The notes under the pieces are model-generated. The model searched no databases. It saw only the letters and a program-made list of their open reading frames with translations, and was not told where the DNA came from. Shown in pieces: positions 36,239 to 45,146 of a stretch of DNA of 64,000 nucleotides. Each line of letters starts with the position of its first letter. Within the stretch, counting starts at the first letter, position 1. The translations under genes and the position numbers were made by a program. Origin of the DNA: an uncultured Muribaculaceae bacterium (lineage in GTDB: Bacteria > Bacteroidota > Bacteroidia > Bacteroidales > Muribaculaceae); NCBI GenBank assembly GCA_910578665.1, contig CAJTQU010000002.1:1-64000 (forward strand), in the 5' to 3' direction.

Positions 36239-37135
36239 ATGAAGCAGGCTAAGATAAGAGTTGGTTTGGTACAGCATCATTATTCACACGATGCGGAATA
36301 TAACAGAAACAGGAATTATACGGCGATAGAGACTTTGGCGGCAATGGGCGCAGATCTGGTAGTGCTCTCTGAATTGCATGATACTACATATTTTTGCCAG
36401 GCAGAGAATGTTGATAATTTTGACATTGCTCATGGTGTGGATGAGGACAACGAGGTTATAGGTCTGTACCGCAGGTATGCGAAAATTAATAACATAGTGC
36501 TGGTTACTTCATTTTTTGAACGTCGTGCGGCCGGTATGTATCACAACACGGCTGTTGTCATCGATCGTGACGGCAGCATAGCAGGGCGTTATCGCAAGAT
36601 GCATATTCCTGATGATCCGGCTTATTACGAGAAGTTCTATTTTACACCAGGAGACTTGGGCTTTGAGCCGATAGAAACCTCTATCGGCCGCCTGGGCGTA
36701 TGTGTATGCTGGGACCAGTGGTATCCAGAGGCAGCTCGTATAATGGCTCTGAGAGGTGCGGACATACTTATTTATCCCACTGCTATAGGTTGGGAATCGA
36801 CTGACGCGCTGTCGGAGAAAGAACGCCAGCTTGATGCGTGGATTACGGTTCAGAGGGGACATGCCGTTGCAAATGGATTACCCGTGGTGGCTGTGAACCG
36901 TGTGGGGTATGAGTCAGATCCCAGCGGCGTTACTAACGGAATCACATTCTGGGGCAGCAGTTTCGTAGCCGGTCCGCAGGGCGAGTTTTTACATAAGTCA
37001 TCTTGTGACACAGAGGATACGCCTCTGGTGGAAGTAGATATGGGCAGGGTAGAGCAGGTGCGGCGTTGGTGGCCGTTTTTGCGCGACCGACGCATAGATG
37101 AATACGGACCTATATTGAAAAGGTTTTTAGATTAG
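36239..37135 (+). CDS. aguB: N-carbamoylputrescine amidase
   Basis: The 298-residue nitrilase-superfamily enzyme turns N-carbamoylputrescine into putrescine, CO2 and ammonia. The Glu-Lys-Cys triad is visible: E in LSELHDTTYF, K in YRKMHIPDDP and C157 in VCWDQWYPE. It sits 5 bp after the agmatine deiminase gene, which supports this substrate over other nitrilases. Together the two enzymes form the agmatine route to putrescine. Confidence 0.94.
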   Translation: MKQAKIRVGLVQHHYSHDAEYNRNRNYTAIETLAAMGADLVVLSELHDTTYFCQAENVDNFDIAHGVDEDNEVIGLYRRYAKINNIVLVTSFFERRAAGMYHNTAVVIDRDGSIAGRYRKMHIPDDPAYYEKFYFTPGDLGFEPIETSIGRLGVCVCWDQWYPEAARIMALRGADILIYPTAIGWESTDALSEKERQLDAWITVQRGHAVANGLPVVAVNRVGYESDPSGVTNGITFWGSSFVAGPQGEFLHKSSCDTEDTPLVEVDMGRVEQVRRWWPFLRDRRIDEYGPILKRFLD

Positions 37136-37213
37136 AGGCGTATAAAGAGTTTCAACCATATATAGCCGGACTTTCATATAGTCGGGCGGAAAGATATAAT
37201 ATACCGATACACA

Positions 37214-39154
37214 ATGGTATCAATACAGAATCTGGGCGTGGAATTTTCAGCACGTCCACTTTTTTCGGATATAAACGCAGTAATAAATAAGACCGACAAG
37301 ATTGCCCTTGTAGGGAAAAACGGAGCAGGTAAGTCCACTTTGTTAAAGATACTTGCCGGTTTGCAGCGCCCTACAACGGGAAAAATCTCCATACAGGACG
37401 AAGTGACTATAGGCTATCTGCCCCAGCAGATGCAACTGGCCGATGAGACCTCTTTGATGCAGGAGGTTAAAAAGGTTTATGGCCGATTGTTGGAGCGTAA
37501 AAAAGAGATAGAGCAAATCTCACAGCAGTTGGCCGAACGTACTGATTACGACAGTGCCGATTATGCCGCCCTGATAGAACGGTTGTCATATCTTAATGAA
37601 CGTGTGGAGATTGAGGGTGCGGAAAATATGGATGCTGAGATAGAGCGTACTTTGATTGGTCTGGGATTTATGAGGACTGATTTTTCACGTCCCACGGCAG
37701 AATTCTCAGGAGGATGGCGTATGCGTATCGAACTTGCCAAAATATTGTTACAGCGTCCGGACCTTTTATTGCTTGACGAACCGACCAACCACCTTGACAT
37801 AGAGTCAATCCAGTGGCTGGAGCAGTTTCTGTCTACCAGGGCAAAGGCGGTGTTGCTGGTCAGCCATGACCGTGCGTTTATAGATAATGTTACTAACCGT
37901 ACAATAGAAATTTCTTGCGGCAAGGCTTATGATTATAAGGTGAACTATTCCAAGTTTGTCGATTTACGCAAGGAGCGTGTGGAACAACAGATGCGTGCTT
38001 ATGCCAACCAACAGAAACAGATAGAGGATATAAAGGACTTCATAGAGAGGTTCCGCTATAAGCCTACAAAGGCGGTACAGGTGCAGAGCCGCATAAAACA
38101 ATTGGAGAAGATAGTTCCGATAGAGGTAGACGAAGTAGATACATCGCGATTGAATCTTAAGTTTCCTCCTGCACCGCGCTCAGGTGATTTTCCAGTGACG
38201 GCCGATAACGTAGGTAAGGCTTTTGGCTCGCACCAGGTGTTTGACGGTGTTTCATTTACTTTGAAACGTGGCGATAAAGTGGCGTTTGTCGGAAAAAATG
38301 GCGAGGGTAAATCTACGCTTGTAAAATGTATAATGAGTCAGCTGGACTTTACAGGTAGTTTGAAAATCGGCCACAATGTAAAGATTGGTTATTTTGCGCA
38401 AAACCAGGCCCAGCTGCTTGACGGGGAAATAAGTGTGTTTGATACCATAGACCATGTGGCCACCGGGGACATACGCACTAAAATCAGAGACATACTCGGT
38501 GCGTTTATGTTTGGCGGCGAGGCTTCGGACAAGAAAGTTAAGGTCTTGTCTGGCGGAGAGAAAACAAGGCTCGCCATGATTAAACTGTTGCTTGAACCGG
38601 TGAATCTGTTGATACTTGACGAGCCGACCAACCATCTGGATATGAAGACTAAAGACATTCTTAAGGATGCTGTCCGGGAATTTAACGGGACGGTGATAGT
38701 AGTAAGTCATGACCGTCAGTTTCTAGACGGTCTTGTAGATAAGGTCTATGAGTTTGGTTCCGGCAAGGTGCGTGAATATCTTGGCGGAATATATGATTTT
38801 TTGCAATCCAAACGAATTACCTCCCTATCCGAGCTGGAAAGAAGTAGGGGGAAAGAGCCATGTAAAATATCCGGTATTCCTGACAAGAAGCCCGGACCTA
38901 CTAAGAAGGCGTTATCTTATGCAGAGCAGAAAGAGCAGGCTAAGGTGTTACGAAAGGCTGAAAAAGATGTGGCAAATGCCGAGGCCGGTATCGTGAAGAT
39001 GGAAGCAAGAATATCCGAGATAGAGGCTATGATGGGAGCCGGGGATGTTTCACCTCAATTGTTGGCAGAATATGACGATGTGCGTAAACGACTGGAGAAT
39101 GAGATGAGTATTTGGGAGATGGCCCAGATGCGGTTAGATGAGTTAAAATCGTAA
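37214..39154 (+). CDS. ABC-F family ATPase
   Basis: The 646-residue soluble protein has two ATP-binding cassettes: GKNGAGKSTLLK (near residues 35-46) with FSGGWRMRIELAKIL and LLLDEPTNHLD, then GKNGEGKSTLVK with LSGGEKTRLAMIKLLL and LILDEPTNHLD. A linker of about 80 residues rich in charged helices joins them, and a charged coiled-coil tail begins near 555. There are no membrane segments. ABC-F proteins act on the ribosome; this layout fits the Uup/YheS-like translation or quality-control types better than a drug-resistance determinant, but the exact role is not decided. Confidence 0.9.
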   Translation: MVSIQNLGVEFSARPLFSDINAVINKTDKIALVGKNGAGKSTLLKILAGLQRPTTGKISIQDEVTIGYLPQQMQLADETSLMQEVKKVYGRLLERKKEIEQISQQLAERTDYDSADYAALIERLSYLNERVEIEGAENMDAEIERTLIGLGFMRTDFSRPTAEFSGGWRMRIELAKILLQRPDLLLLDEPTNHLDIESIQWLEQFLSTRAKAVLLVSHDRAFIDNVTNRTIEISCGKAYDYKVNYSKFVDLRKERVEQQMRAYANQQKQIEDIKDFIERFRYKPTKAVQVQSRIKQLEKIVPIEVDEVDTSRLNLKFPPAPRSGDFPVTADNVGKAFGSHQVFDGVSFTLKRGDKVAFVGKNGEGKSTLVKCIMSQLDFTGSLKIGHNVKIGYFAQNQAQLLDGEISVFDTIDHVATGDIRTKIRDILGAFMFGGEASDKKVKVLSGGEKTRLAMIKLLLEPVNLLILDEPTNHLDMKTKDILKDAVREFNGTVIVVSHDRQFLDGLVDKVYEFGSGKVREYLGGIYDFLQSKRITSLSELERSRGKEPCKISGIPDKKPGPTKKALSYAEQKEQAKVLRKAEKDVANAEAGIVKMEARISEIEAMMGAGDVSPQLLAEYDDVRKRLENEMSIWEMAQMRLDELKS

Positions 39155-39189
39155 ATTACTTTTACTAATTAGTTTGTAAAATAGTTATT

Positions 39190-41193
39190 ATGAATCATAT
39201 AAAACATGGTATAGACCGCGATAACCTTGATATGAATGTCAGACCGCAAACGGATTTTTATGAATACGCTTGTGGCGGATGGAAAAAAGCACATCCTATT
39301 CCGGCAGAGCATTCCCGGTTTGGGATGTTTGATTTGCTACGCGAGGAAAACAGAAAGCGGTTGCAAAAGCTGGTCGAGGGACTGGCTGAAAATCCAGATA
39401 GTAAAATTAAGGACACTATAGCTCAGAAAGTGAGCGACCTGTATGCCCAGGGGCTTGATATGGAACGTCGTAATCGCGAGGGGGCGGCTCCGCTGAAAGC
39501 ACAGTTAGACAAGATTGCCTCTGCGAGCCGTGATGATCTTGCCGAACTGGTAGCATGGGCTCATAATGGTATAACATCGTCATTCTTTTCTACAGGTGTA
39601 GGGCCGGATCCCAAAGATTCCGACATAAATATAATGCATGCCGGAGAGGGAGGCCTGGGGCTTGGTGACCGTGATTATTATTTGGTAGAAAGTGACACAA
39701 ATAAGAAGATATTAGATGCTTATAAGGTGTATATACTGCGTCTTATGGAGCTTATCGGTTATGATGCTGACACCGCATCAAGAGTTTATGAGAATGTAAT
39801 GTACATCGAACGAACGCTGGCTTTGTATAAGAAGACTCGTGAAGAAAGACGGGATCCGACACTTAGCTATAATATGCGTGGTTACGATGATTTTAAGCGA
39901 GAGTTTCCGTTTATAGACTGGGACAGATATTTTGCCGTCTTGGGGGTAAGCGATATTAAGCAAATTAATGTTGGAAGTCTGAAGTATCTTAAAGCGATGG
40001 CAGAGATTATGCCAGGCTTTTCGCTAGAAAGCGTTAAGGATTATCTTACATTTCAGGCTGTAGATGGTGCGACAGGGCTTTTGTCTGATGATTTTTTCAA
40101 TGCGTCGTTTCAGATGTATGATGTGACGATGAGCGGTATAGAAGAGCCGGAACCTTTATGGAAAAGGGCTCTTGGAATTCCCGGCTCTATGCTCGGCCAT
40201 GCCATAGGCCAGTTATATGTGGCTGAATATTTTCCGGAGGAGAATAAGAAGTATGTGAGTGATCTTGTGGAGAATCTGAGAGCCGCCCTTGCTTCACATA
40301 TAGACGGACTGGAATGGATGGGGGAGAGCACTAAAAGTGCTGCTGCTGAAAAATTGGCAGCTCTGCGAGTTAAAATAGGTTATCCTGACAAGTGGAAAGA
40401 TTATTCAGAGATACATGTGGATCCTTCGCTGCCTTATCTCGAGAATGTGTATCGTGCGTCTGTATGGTATGTGCAGGACAATTATAGCAAGATGGGTAAA
40501 CCTGTGGACCGCGAAGAGTGGTTTATGCATCCTCAGACTGTGAACGCATATTATAGCCCGTTAACTAATGAGATTTGCTTTCCAGCCGGCATACTGCAGC
40601 CTCCTTATTTTGACATAACGGCAGATGACGCTATCAATTATGGGGCTATAGGGGTAGTGATAGGTCATGAGATGACCCATGGATTTGATGACCAGGGACG
40701 TAGGTTTGATTTGTCCGGCAATTTAAAGGAATGGTGGAGTGATGAAGATGCCAAGCGTTTTAATGCTTTGGCTGATAGATTAGTAGATCAGTTTAATGCT
40801 ATCGAGGTGGCTCCGGGTACATTTGCCAACGGACGCTATACTCTAGGAGAAAATATAGCTGACCAGGGAGGTCTCCGGGTAGCCTTGTCTGCTTATATTA
40901 GGCATTTAGGATATCAAGAGAATGATGACGTACTCCGTAGACTTAATAATGCCGATGACATAGATGATGGTTTTACTCCGTTGCAGCGTTTCTATATGTC
41001 TTATGCCATATTGTGGGCAGGCAATATAAGGCCGGAAGAGATATTGGTGCGTACCCAGACGGATCCGCATTCGCTAGGCCGTTATCGTGTGAATGCCACT
41101 CTCAGCAATATAGATAGTTTTTATGAAGCGTTCGGCGTTGATACAGACTGGAATTTATATCGTCCTGAATCTGAGCGTACGGTTATCTGGTAG
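39190..41193 (+). CDS. pepO: M13-family metallopeptidase (PepO/neprilysin-like)
   Basis: The 667-residue zinc peptidase has the M13 motifs VIGHEMTHGFDD (HExxH) and ENIADQGGL (ExxxD), with NAYYSPLTNEICFPAGIL as the substrate-site region. It begins MNHIKHGIDRDNLDMNVRP and goes straight into the family sequence FYEYACGGWKK, with no signal peptide or membrane anchor. A cytoplasmic oligopeptidase is therefore likely, whereas many relatives are exported. The gene ends at a large palindrome. Confidence 0.93.
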   Translation: MNHIKHGIDRDNLDMNVRPQTDFYEYACGGWKKAHPIPAEHSRFGMFDLLREENRKRLQKLVEGLAENPDSKIKDTIAQKVSDLYAQGLDMERRNREGAAPLKAQLDKIASASRDDLAELVAWAHNGITSSFFSTGVGPDPKDSDINIMHAGEGGLGLGDRDYYLVESDTNKKILDAYKVYILRLMELIGYDADTASRVYENVMYIERTLALYKKTREERRDPTLSYNMRGYDDFKREFPFIDWDRYFAVLGVSDIKQINVGSLKYLKAMAEIMPGFSLESVKDYLTFQAVDGATGLLSDDFFNASFQMYDVTMSGIEEPEPLWKRALGIPGSMLGHAIGQLYVAEYFPEENKKYVSDLVENLRAALASHIDGLEWMGESTKSAAAEKLAALRVKIGYPDKWKDYSEIHVDPSLPYLENVYRASVWYVQDNYSKMGKPVDREEWFMHPQTVNAYYSPLTNEICFPAGILQPPYFDITADDAINYGAIGVVIGHEMTHGFDDQGRRFDLSGNLKEWWSDEDAKRFNALADRLVDQFNAIEVAPGTFANGRYTLGENIADQGGLRVALSAYIRHLGYQENDDVLRRLNNADDIDDGFTPLQRFYMSYAILWAGNIRPEEILVRTQTDPHSLGRYRVNATLSNIDSFYEAFGVDTDWNLYRPESERTVIW

Positions 41194-41208
41194 TGACTAA
41201 AATCAGCC

Positions 41209-41266
41209 ACTATATAATCAGACCTCGGTACGGCAATATTGCCGTACCGAGGTCTGATTATATAGT
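41209..41266. terminator. Perfect 58-bp palindrome, bidirectional terminator
   Basis: The 29-base arms at 41209-41237 and 41238-41266 are exact reverse complements with no spacer. It lies between the convergent M13 peptidase and MurF-like genes. The hairpin would be identical in both transcripts, with a GC-rich centre half and an AT-rich base (ACTATATAATCA). Confidence 0.8.
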
Positions 41267-41273
41267 ACATTGT

Positions 41274-42893
41274 TTATTTGAAAGTATCAGGCAGATCATT
41301 TTCGTAAAGTACGGTATCACCACTTTGTAAGAATGTTGCCAAAAACTTTTGTGCTTCGTTAAAGCTATCTACCGGTACCACTGAATTGTCGGGTAGTTTG
41401 CCTGCGGAATTAATACCGTCTAATATGGCCTGGCGGTTGTATTGTCCTACTACTACGGCAATATCTACGCCAGAGGCTATATGCTTGCCCAATGCCTTGT
41501 TAAGCTCGTATTGTTTATCGCCAAGTTCGATCATGCCGGGCGTAACTATAATACGTCTGCCGCCAGTGAAACGACTGAGCGCTTCTACAGCCATACGTGA
41601 GCCTTCGGGGTTGGAATTGAAAGCATCATCGATTATTGTAACTCCGCCGGCTGTGCGTTTTACATTCAGGCGGTGTTCTACCTGCTCTATCTGGCTTACA
41701 GCATATTTAATTCTTTCAGGTTCTACACCTAAACGCAGGGCGGTTATTGCTGCCGCCATTAGGTTGGAAATATTACATTCACCTATGAGTTTTGTGTTCA
41801 GTGTCAACCGTATGCCTGAGGGACCTGTTATAGTAAATTCTGTGCCTGCCGGTGTATATTTGATTTCGCTTGTACGATAATCGACATTATCAGTGTTTAC
41901 GACTGCATAACGTATTGTCTCCACATTGTCCACAGCACGGTTTGCACAATACTCAAAGTCGTTGTTTACTACTATAAGTCCGTCTTGAGGTAGGGCGTCA
42001 GCCAGTTCGAATTTTGTGGACTGTACATTATCAATGCTTTTGAATGTCTCAAGATGCATGGGGCCTACAGCGGTGATTATACCCATTTCAGGACGTACAA
42101 GCTCGCATATTTCTTTCACATCTCCTTTTTGCTTGGCCCCCATCTCGCAAATAAAGATTTCATTATAGGGCTTCAGGTGTTCGCGTATTGTTCTAATGAC
42201 ACCCATAGGTGTATTAAATGACCCCGGTGTCATTAAAACGTCATATTTTTCTGAGAGTATGCGGTGCAGGTAATGCTTTGTACTCGTTTTACCGAAGCTG
42301 CCGGTAATGCCGATTATTTTTAGATCCGGCATAGTTGCGAGTATGCGCTGTGCGTCCTTGCGGTATTTGCCGGCTATGTGTTTCTCTACCGGCGTCATTA
42401 TCCATGCGGCCGCTATGAGTAAGGCCCATGAGAAAATTGTAATCAGCAGTAATATGCTTAATGCGTAGCGCATATTGACAAAGTCTGGTATCGGAGAAGG
42501 GGATATGATGAGGTCAGGGGTGGGAAGCAGACAGAACGGCAGTAGAATACCGAGCGATATGACCCCCACACAAGTGTAAAGGCGCCATACACGTTTTGTC
42601 ATTACCAACGGTTTCTTGTATTTTGCCCTTAATATCATTACACATTTTACTATGGCAGATATTGCAATGATTATGCCGGATAGCAGAGGGAGAAGCAATG
42701 TGGAAAGCAGCAGGAACAGCATTGCGACATCGTATAGACGCCATGCTGTCACCATATTGTTTTTCAGCCATCTGTAATAGCGCGATACTCTGTATGAGTT
42801 TTGCTGGAAAGCGTGTATGTCACGCTTAAAATTAAGAAGCATGTATATACTACTTATGGTGTATATGCATGTTGTGATTATGGTGGTAAGCAT
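41274..42893 (-). CDS. MurF-like Mur ligase with N-terminal membrane domain
   Basis: The 539-residue protein has about 170 N-terminal residues with four probable membrane helices, followed by a Mur ligase with P-loop ITGSFGKTSTKHYL (near residues 195-208), FICEMGAKQKGDVKEI and the late IDDAFNSNPEGSRMA. The ligase part resembles MurF, which adds D-Ala-D-Ala to the UDP-MurNAc tripeptide, but a membrane anchor is not part of ordinary MurF. It may be a specialised paralogue ligating an amino acid or peptide to a cell-wall or other precursor. It is the second gene after the alpha/beta hydrolase, 11 bp downstream. Confidence 0.75.
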   Translation of the reverse strand: MLTTIITTCIYTISSIYMLLNFKRDIHAFQQNSYRVSRYYRWLKNNMVTAWRLYDVAMLFLLLSTLLLPLLSGIIIAISAIVKCVMILRAKYKKPLVMTKRVWRLYTCVGVISLGILLPFCLLPTPDLIISPSPIPDFVNMRYALSILLLITIFSWALLIAAAWIMTPVEKHIAGKYRKDAQRILATMPDLKIIGITGSFGKTSTKHYLHRILSEKYDVLMTPGSFNTPMGVIRTIREHLKPYNEIFICEMGAKQKGDVKEICELVRPEMGIITAVGPMHLETFKSIDNVQSTKFELADALPQDGLIVVNNDFEYCANRAVDNVETIRYAVVNTDNVDYRTSEIKYTPAGTEFTITGPSGIRLTLNTKLIGECNISNLMAAAITALRLGVEPERIKYAVSQIEQVEHRLNVKRTAGGVTIIDDAFNSNPEGSRMAVEALSRFTGGRRIIVTPGMIELGDKQYELNKALGKHIASGVDIAVVVGQYNRQAILDGINSAGKLPDNSVVPVDSFNEAQKFLATFLQSGDTVLYENDLPDTFK

Positions 42894-42904
42894 GTTGTAT
42901 AAGG

Positions 42905-43693
42905 TTAGTTTATGCTCGTGTTAAATTCATCTTTGAGAAAAGACTGAAGCACGGCTTTAAATCCATGTGGGTTGTCAAGAAAACTATAATGTCCGCATCC
43001 CGGGAATGACACGAGGCCGGCATCAGGGATTAGCTTCTCAATTTTCTTGGCATCTTTGAGAGGCGTTGCAGTATCATTGTCACCCCATATAAGCAATGTC
43101 GGAGCCTTTATATGCGGCATAGCACTGCACAAATCCTCATTGACACATTTGCTTAATATGGCTCTCATACGGGGAGTTGCGTTGTTATAGTCAGACGATC
43201 CACGCTTTTTACGAGCCTCGTCAATTCGCTGCCGGGCACCTTCTTTGCCGTATATGAGCGGATAGAGTTTTTTAGCTAGTTTATAAGAATAAACTTTCAG
43301 GTACCATTTAAACGAGTGGGATGGTTTTACACCTGCAGCATCAACCAGAATCACTTTATTTACCTGGTTGCGCGAAGACAGAAGGATACTTACACGTCCG
43401 CCAAACGAGTGGCCTAACAAGGTAGGCTGGTGTACGTCGAGCTGCTGTATCATTTTTTCGATCAGGCGAGTGTAGTCTTCCACTCCCCATACAGCATCTG
43501 GTTCGGGTGATTGTCCGAAGCCTGGGAAATCGATATTATAGACATGCATATGAGGCTCTACAATTTTCTGTATGCTTGCCAGTGTAGTGTGGTTACAGCC
43601 CCATCCGTGCATTAGTATGATGGGGTGTCCCTCGGTATTGCCTGTCTCGGAATAGTGCAGACTAACTCCGTCTATGATTATATCTTTTTCCAT
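42905..43693 (-). CDS. Alpha/beta-fold hydrolase
   Basis: The 262-residue protein has the lid-bearing alpha/beta hydrolase fold: oxyanion region LMHGWGCN, nucleophile serine in LLGHSFGGR, D in LIWGDNDTATP and H in GCGHYSFLDNP. ATG 43693 (MEKDIIIDGVSLHYSETG) is chosen because the frame extension to 43747 runs through a promoter and starts inside a terminator hairpin; that extension would mimic a signal peptide. It is therefore probably cytoplasmic. Co-transcription with the membrane MurF-like ligase suggests related chemistry, but the substrate is unknown. Confidence 0.8.
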   Translation of the reverse strand: MEKDIIIDGVSLHYSETGNTEGHPIILMHGWGCNHTTLASIQKIVEPHMHVYNIDFPGFGQSPEPDAVWGVEDYTRLIEKMIQQLDVHQPTLLGHSFGGRVSILLSSRNQVNKVILVDAAGVKPSHSFKWYLKVYSYKLAKKLYPLIYGKEGARQRIDEARKKRGSSDYNNATPRMRAILSKCVNEDLCSAMPHIKAPTLLIWGDNDTATPLKDAKKIEKLIPDAGLVSFPGCGHYSFLDNPHGFKAVLQSFLKDEFNTSIN

Positions 43694-43701
43694 TGCAAGA
43701 G

Positions 43702-43709
43702 CAAAATTA
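43702..43709 (-). promoter_or_regulatory. Promoter -7 box for hydrolase/MurF-like operon
   Basis: Minus-strand TAATTTTG followed by C, preceded by a run of T. The G of the box is only 8 nt before ATG 43693, so the message would have a leader of a few nucleotides. Confidence 0.6.
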
Positions 43710-43734
43710 CAAAAAAAAGCAGAGAGCACCAAAG

Positions 43735-43766
43735 AAAAAAGCAGCATGTCCCTGTGGGTATGCTGC
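43735..43766 (-). terminator. gcv-lpd operon terminator
   Basis: On the minus strand GCAGCAT (43766-43760) pairs with ATGCTGC (43747-43741), the interior has CCC/GGG complementarity, and six T residues follow (43740-43735). It lies 21 bp after the lpd stop. Confidence 0.75.
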
Positions 43767-43787
43767 TTCCGTATTGAGTAAGGCTGC

Positions 43788-45146
43788 TTATTTCAAATTG
43801 TGGCATGCTGTGAGCAATACTTCGCTCACAGTGGGGTGGCCGAAGATTATATCTTCCATATGTGACAGAGTTGTTCCACGGCTCATGAGATCTGCGGCTT
43901 GCTGAGCTAAGTCGGCGGCCTGGACACCCATGATATGCGCGCCCACCAGTGTCATGTCATCTGCGCGGAATATGAGTTTGCAGAGACCTTCCGGTTCTCC
44001 CAGGGCAAGCGATTTACCGTTTGCTCTGAAGAAAGAAGTGCCGATGCGTATTTCTATACCTTCTGCCTTGCACTGCTCCTGTGTTTTGCCAACCATACCG
44101 CATTCCGGCACGGTGAATACTGCTGAAGGAACAATGCTGAAATCAATAGTGTCTTCTTTGCCCTCAATGGCGTTGAGTGCTCTTATGCCTTGGAATGATG
44201 CCACGTGGGCGAGCATCATACGTGCATTGACATCGCCTATCGCGTATATGTGAGGCACGTTGGTACGCATCATGTCATCTACGGAGATGCCGCGAGGAGT
44301 GAATTCCACACCGGCATTCTCAAGATTGAGACCCTCCAGACGTGGAGCGCGTCCTACGGCCATTAGGATGTCGCTGCTTGTTATAGTGGCTTCCTTGCCT
44401 TTGCATTCGTAGGTAGTGACAATCTCATAATCTGAGTTTTGTTCTATCTTCTTGACTGCGGCCGACGTCAGGATCTCGATACCTTTCTTTGAAAGTGACT
44501 GCTTAAGTCTTTTGGCAATATCTGCGTCAAACGGAGGGAGAATCTGCTTCATAAACTCGACAACGGTCACTTTGGAACCCATTGCATTGAATATTGATGC
44601 GAATTCCATACCGATAACGCCACCTCCGACTATTGTGAGGCTTTCAGGCACATGGTCGATATTAAGAAGCTCGGTGGAAGACATAACGCATGCCAGATCG
44701 GCTCCCGGTATGGGCAGGGACCTAGATACTGAGCCGGTGGCAATTATTATGTCATCAGCTGTATATTCTTCGCCTCCGGCCATTACGGTGGACGCGTCTT
44801 TAAATGATGCAAACTCATTTATGACCTTAACCTTGGCCTGAGTCATCATTGCCTCTATGCCGCTGCGCAGAGTGGTAATGACCTCGTTTTTGCGTTCAAT
44901 GACCTTGCTGAAGTCGAACTGGAATGTAAAGTCATCTATGCCGAATTTGTCAGCTTCTTTAAACTGGGAAAGTATCTCGGCGTTTTTACACATACATTTT
45001 GTGGGTATGCAGCCGGCGTTAAGGCATGTTCCTCCCAGGTTTTCGCCTTCAAACAGGATTACATCCTTGCCACGTTTGGCGGCGGCCAGGGCGGTTTCGT
45101 ATCCGCCCGGCCCGGCGCCTATAATGATAAGATCTGCTTTAGTCAT
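43788..45146 (-). CDS. lpdA: Dihydrolipoyl dehydrogenase (L protein)
   Basis: The 452-residue flavoenzyme reoxidises dihydrolipoamide on GcvH with NAD+. FAD-binding [15 protein letters not shown] at residue 6, redox disulfide in [14 protein letters not shown] (cysteines near 41 and 46), NAD-binding [16 protein letters not shown] near 172, second FAD motif HIYAIGDVN and the C-terminal dimer part with GHPTVSEV. Its ATG overlaps the gcvPB stop by 8 bp (ATGACTAA), tying it to glycine cleavage; it could also serve 2-oxoacid dehydrogenases. Confidence 0.95.
   Translation of the reverse strand: MTKADLIIIGAGPGGYETALAAAKRGKDVILFEGENLGGTCLNAGCIPTKCMCKNAEILSQFKEADKFGIDDFTFQFDFSKVIERKNEVITTLRSGIEAMMTQAKVKVINEFASFKDASTVMAGGEEYTADDIIIATGSVSRSLPIPGADLACVMSSTELLNIDHVPESLTIVGGGVIGMEFASIFNAMGSKVTVVEFMKQILPPFDADIAKRLKQSLSKKGIEILTSAAVKKIEQNSDYEIVTTYECKGKEATITSSDILMAVGRAPRLEGLNLENAGVEFTPRGISVDDMMRTNVPHIYAIGDVNARMMLAHVASFQGIRALNAIEGKEDTIDFSIVPSAVFTVPECGMVGKTQEQCKAEGIEIRIGTSFFRANGKSLALGEPEGLCKLIFRADDMTLVGAHIMGVQAADLAQQAADLMSRGTTLSHMEDIIFGHPTVSEVLLTACHNLK

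Noticed and set aside
43694..43747. Apparent signal peptide on the alpha/beta hydrolase
   Set aside because: Its start codon lies in the gcv-lpd terminator stem and its hydrophobic run is the promoter T-tract, so it is unlikely to be translated.
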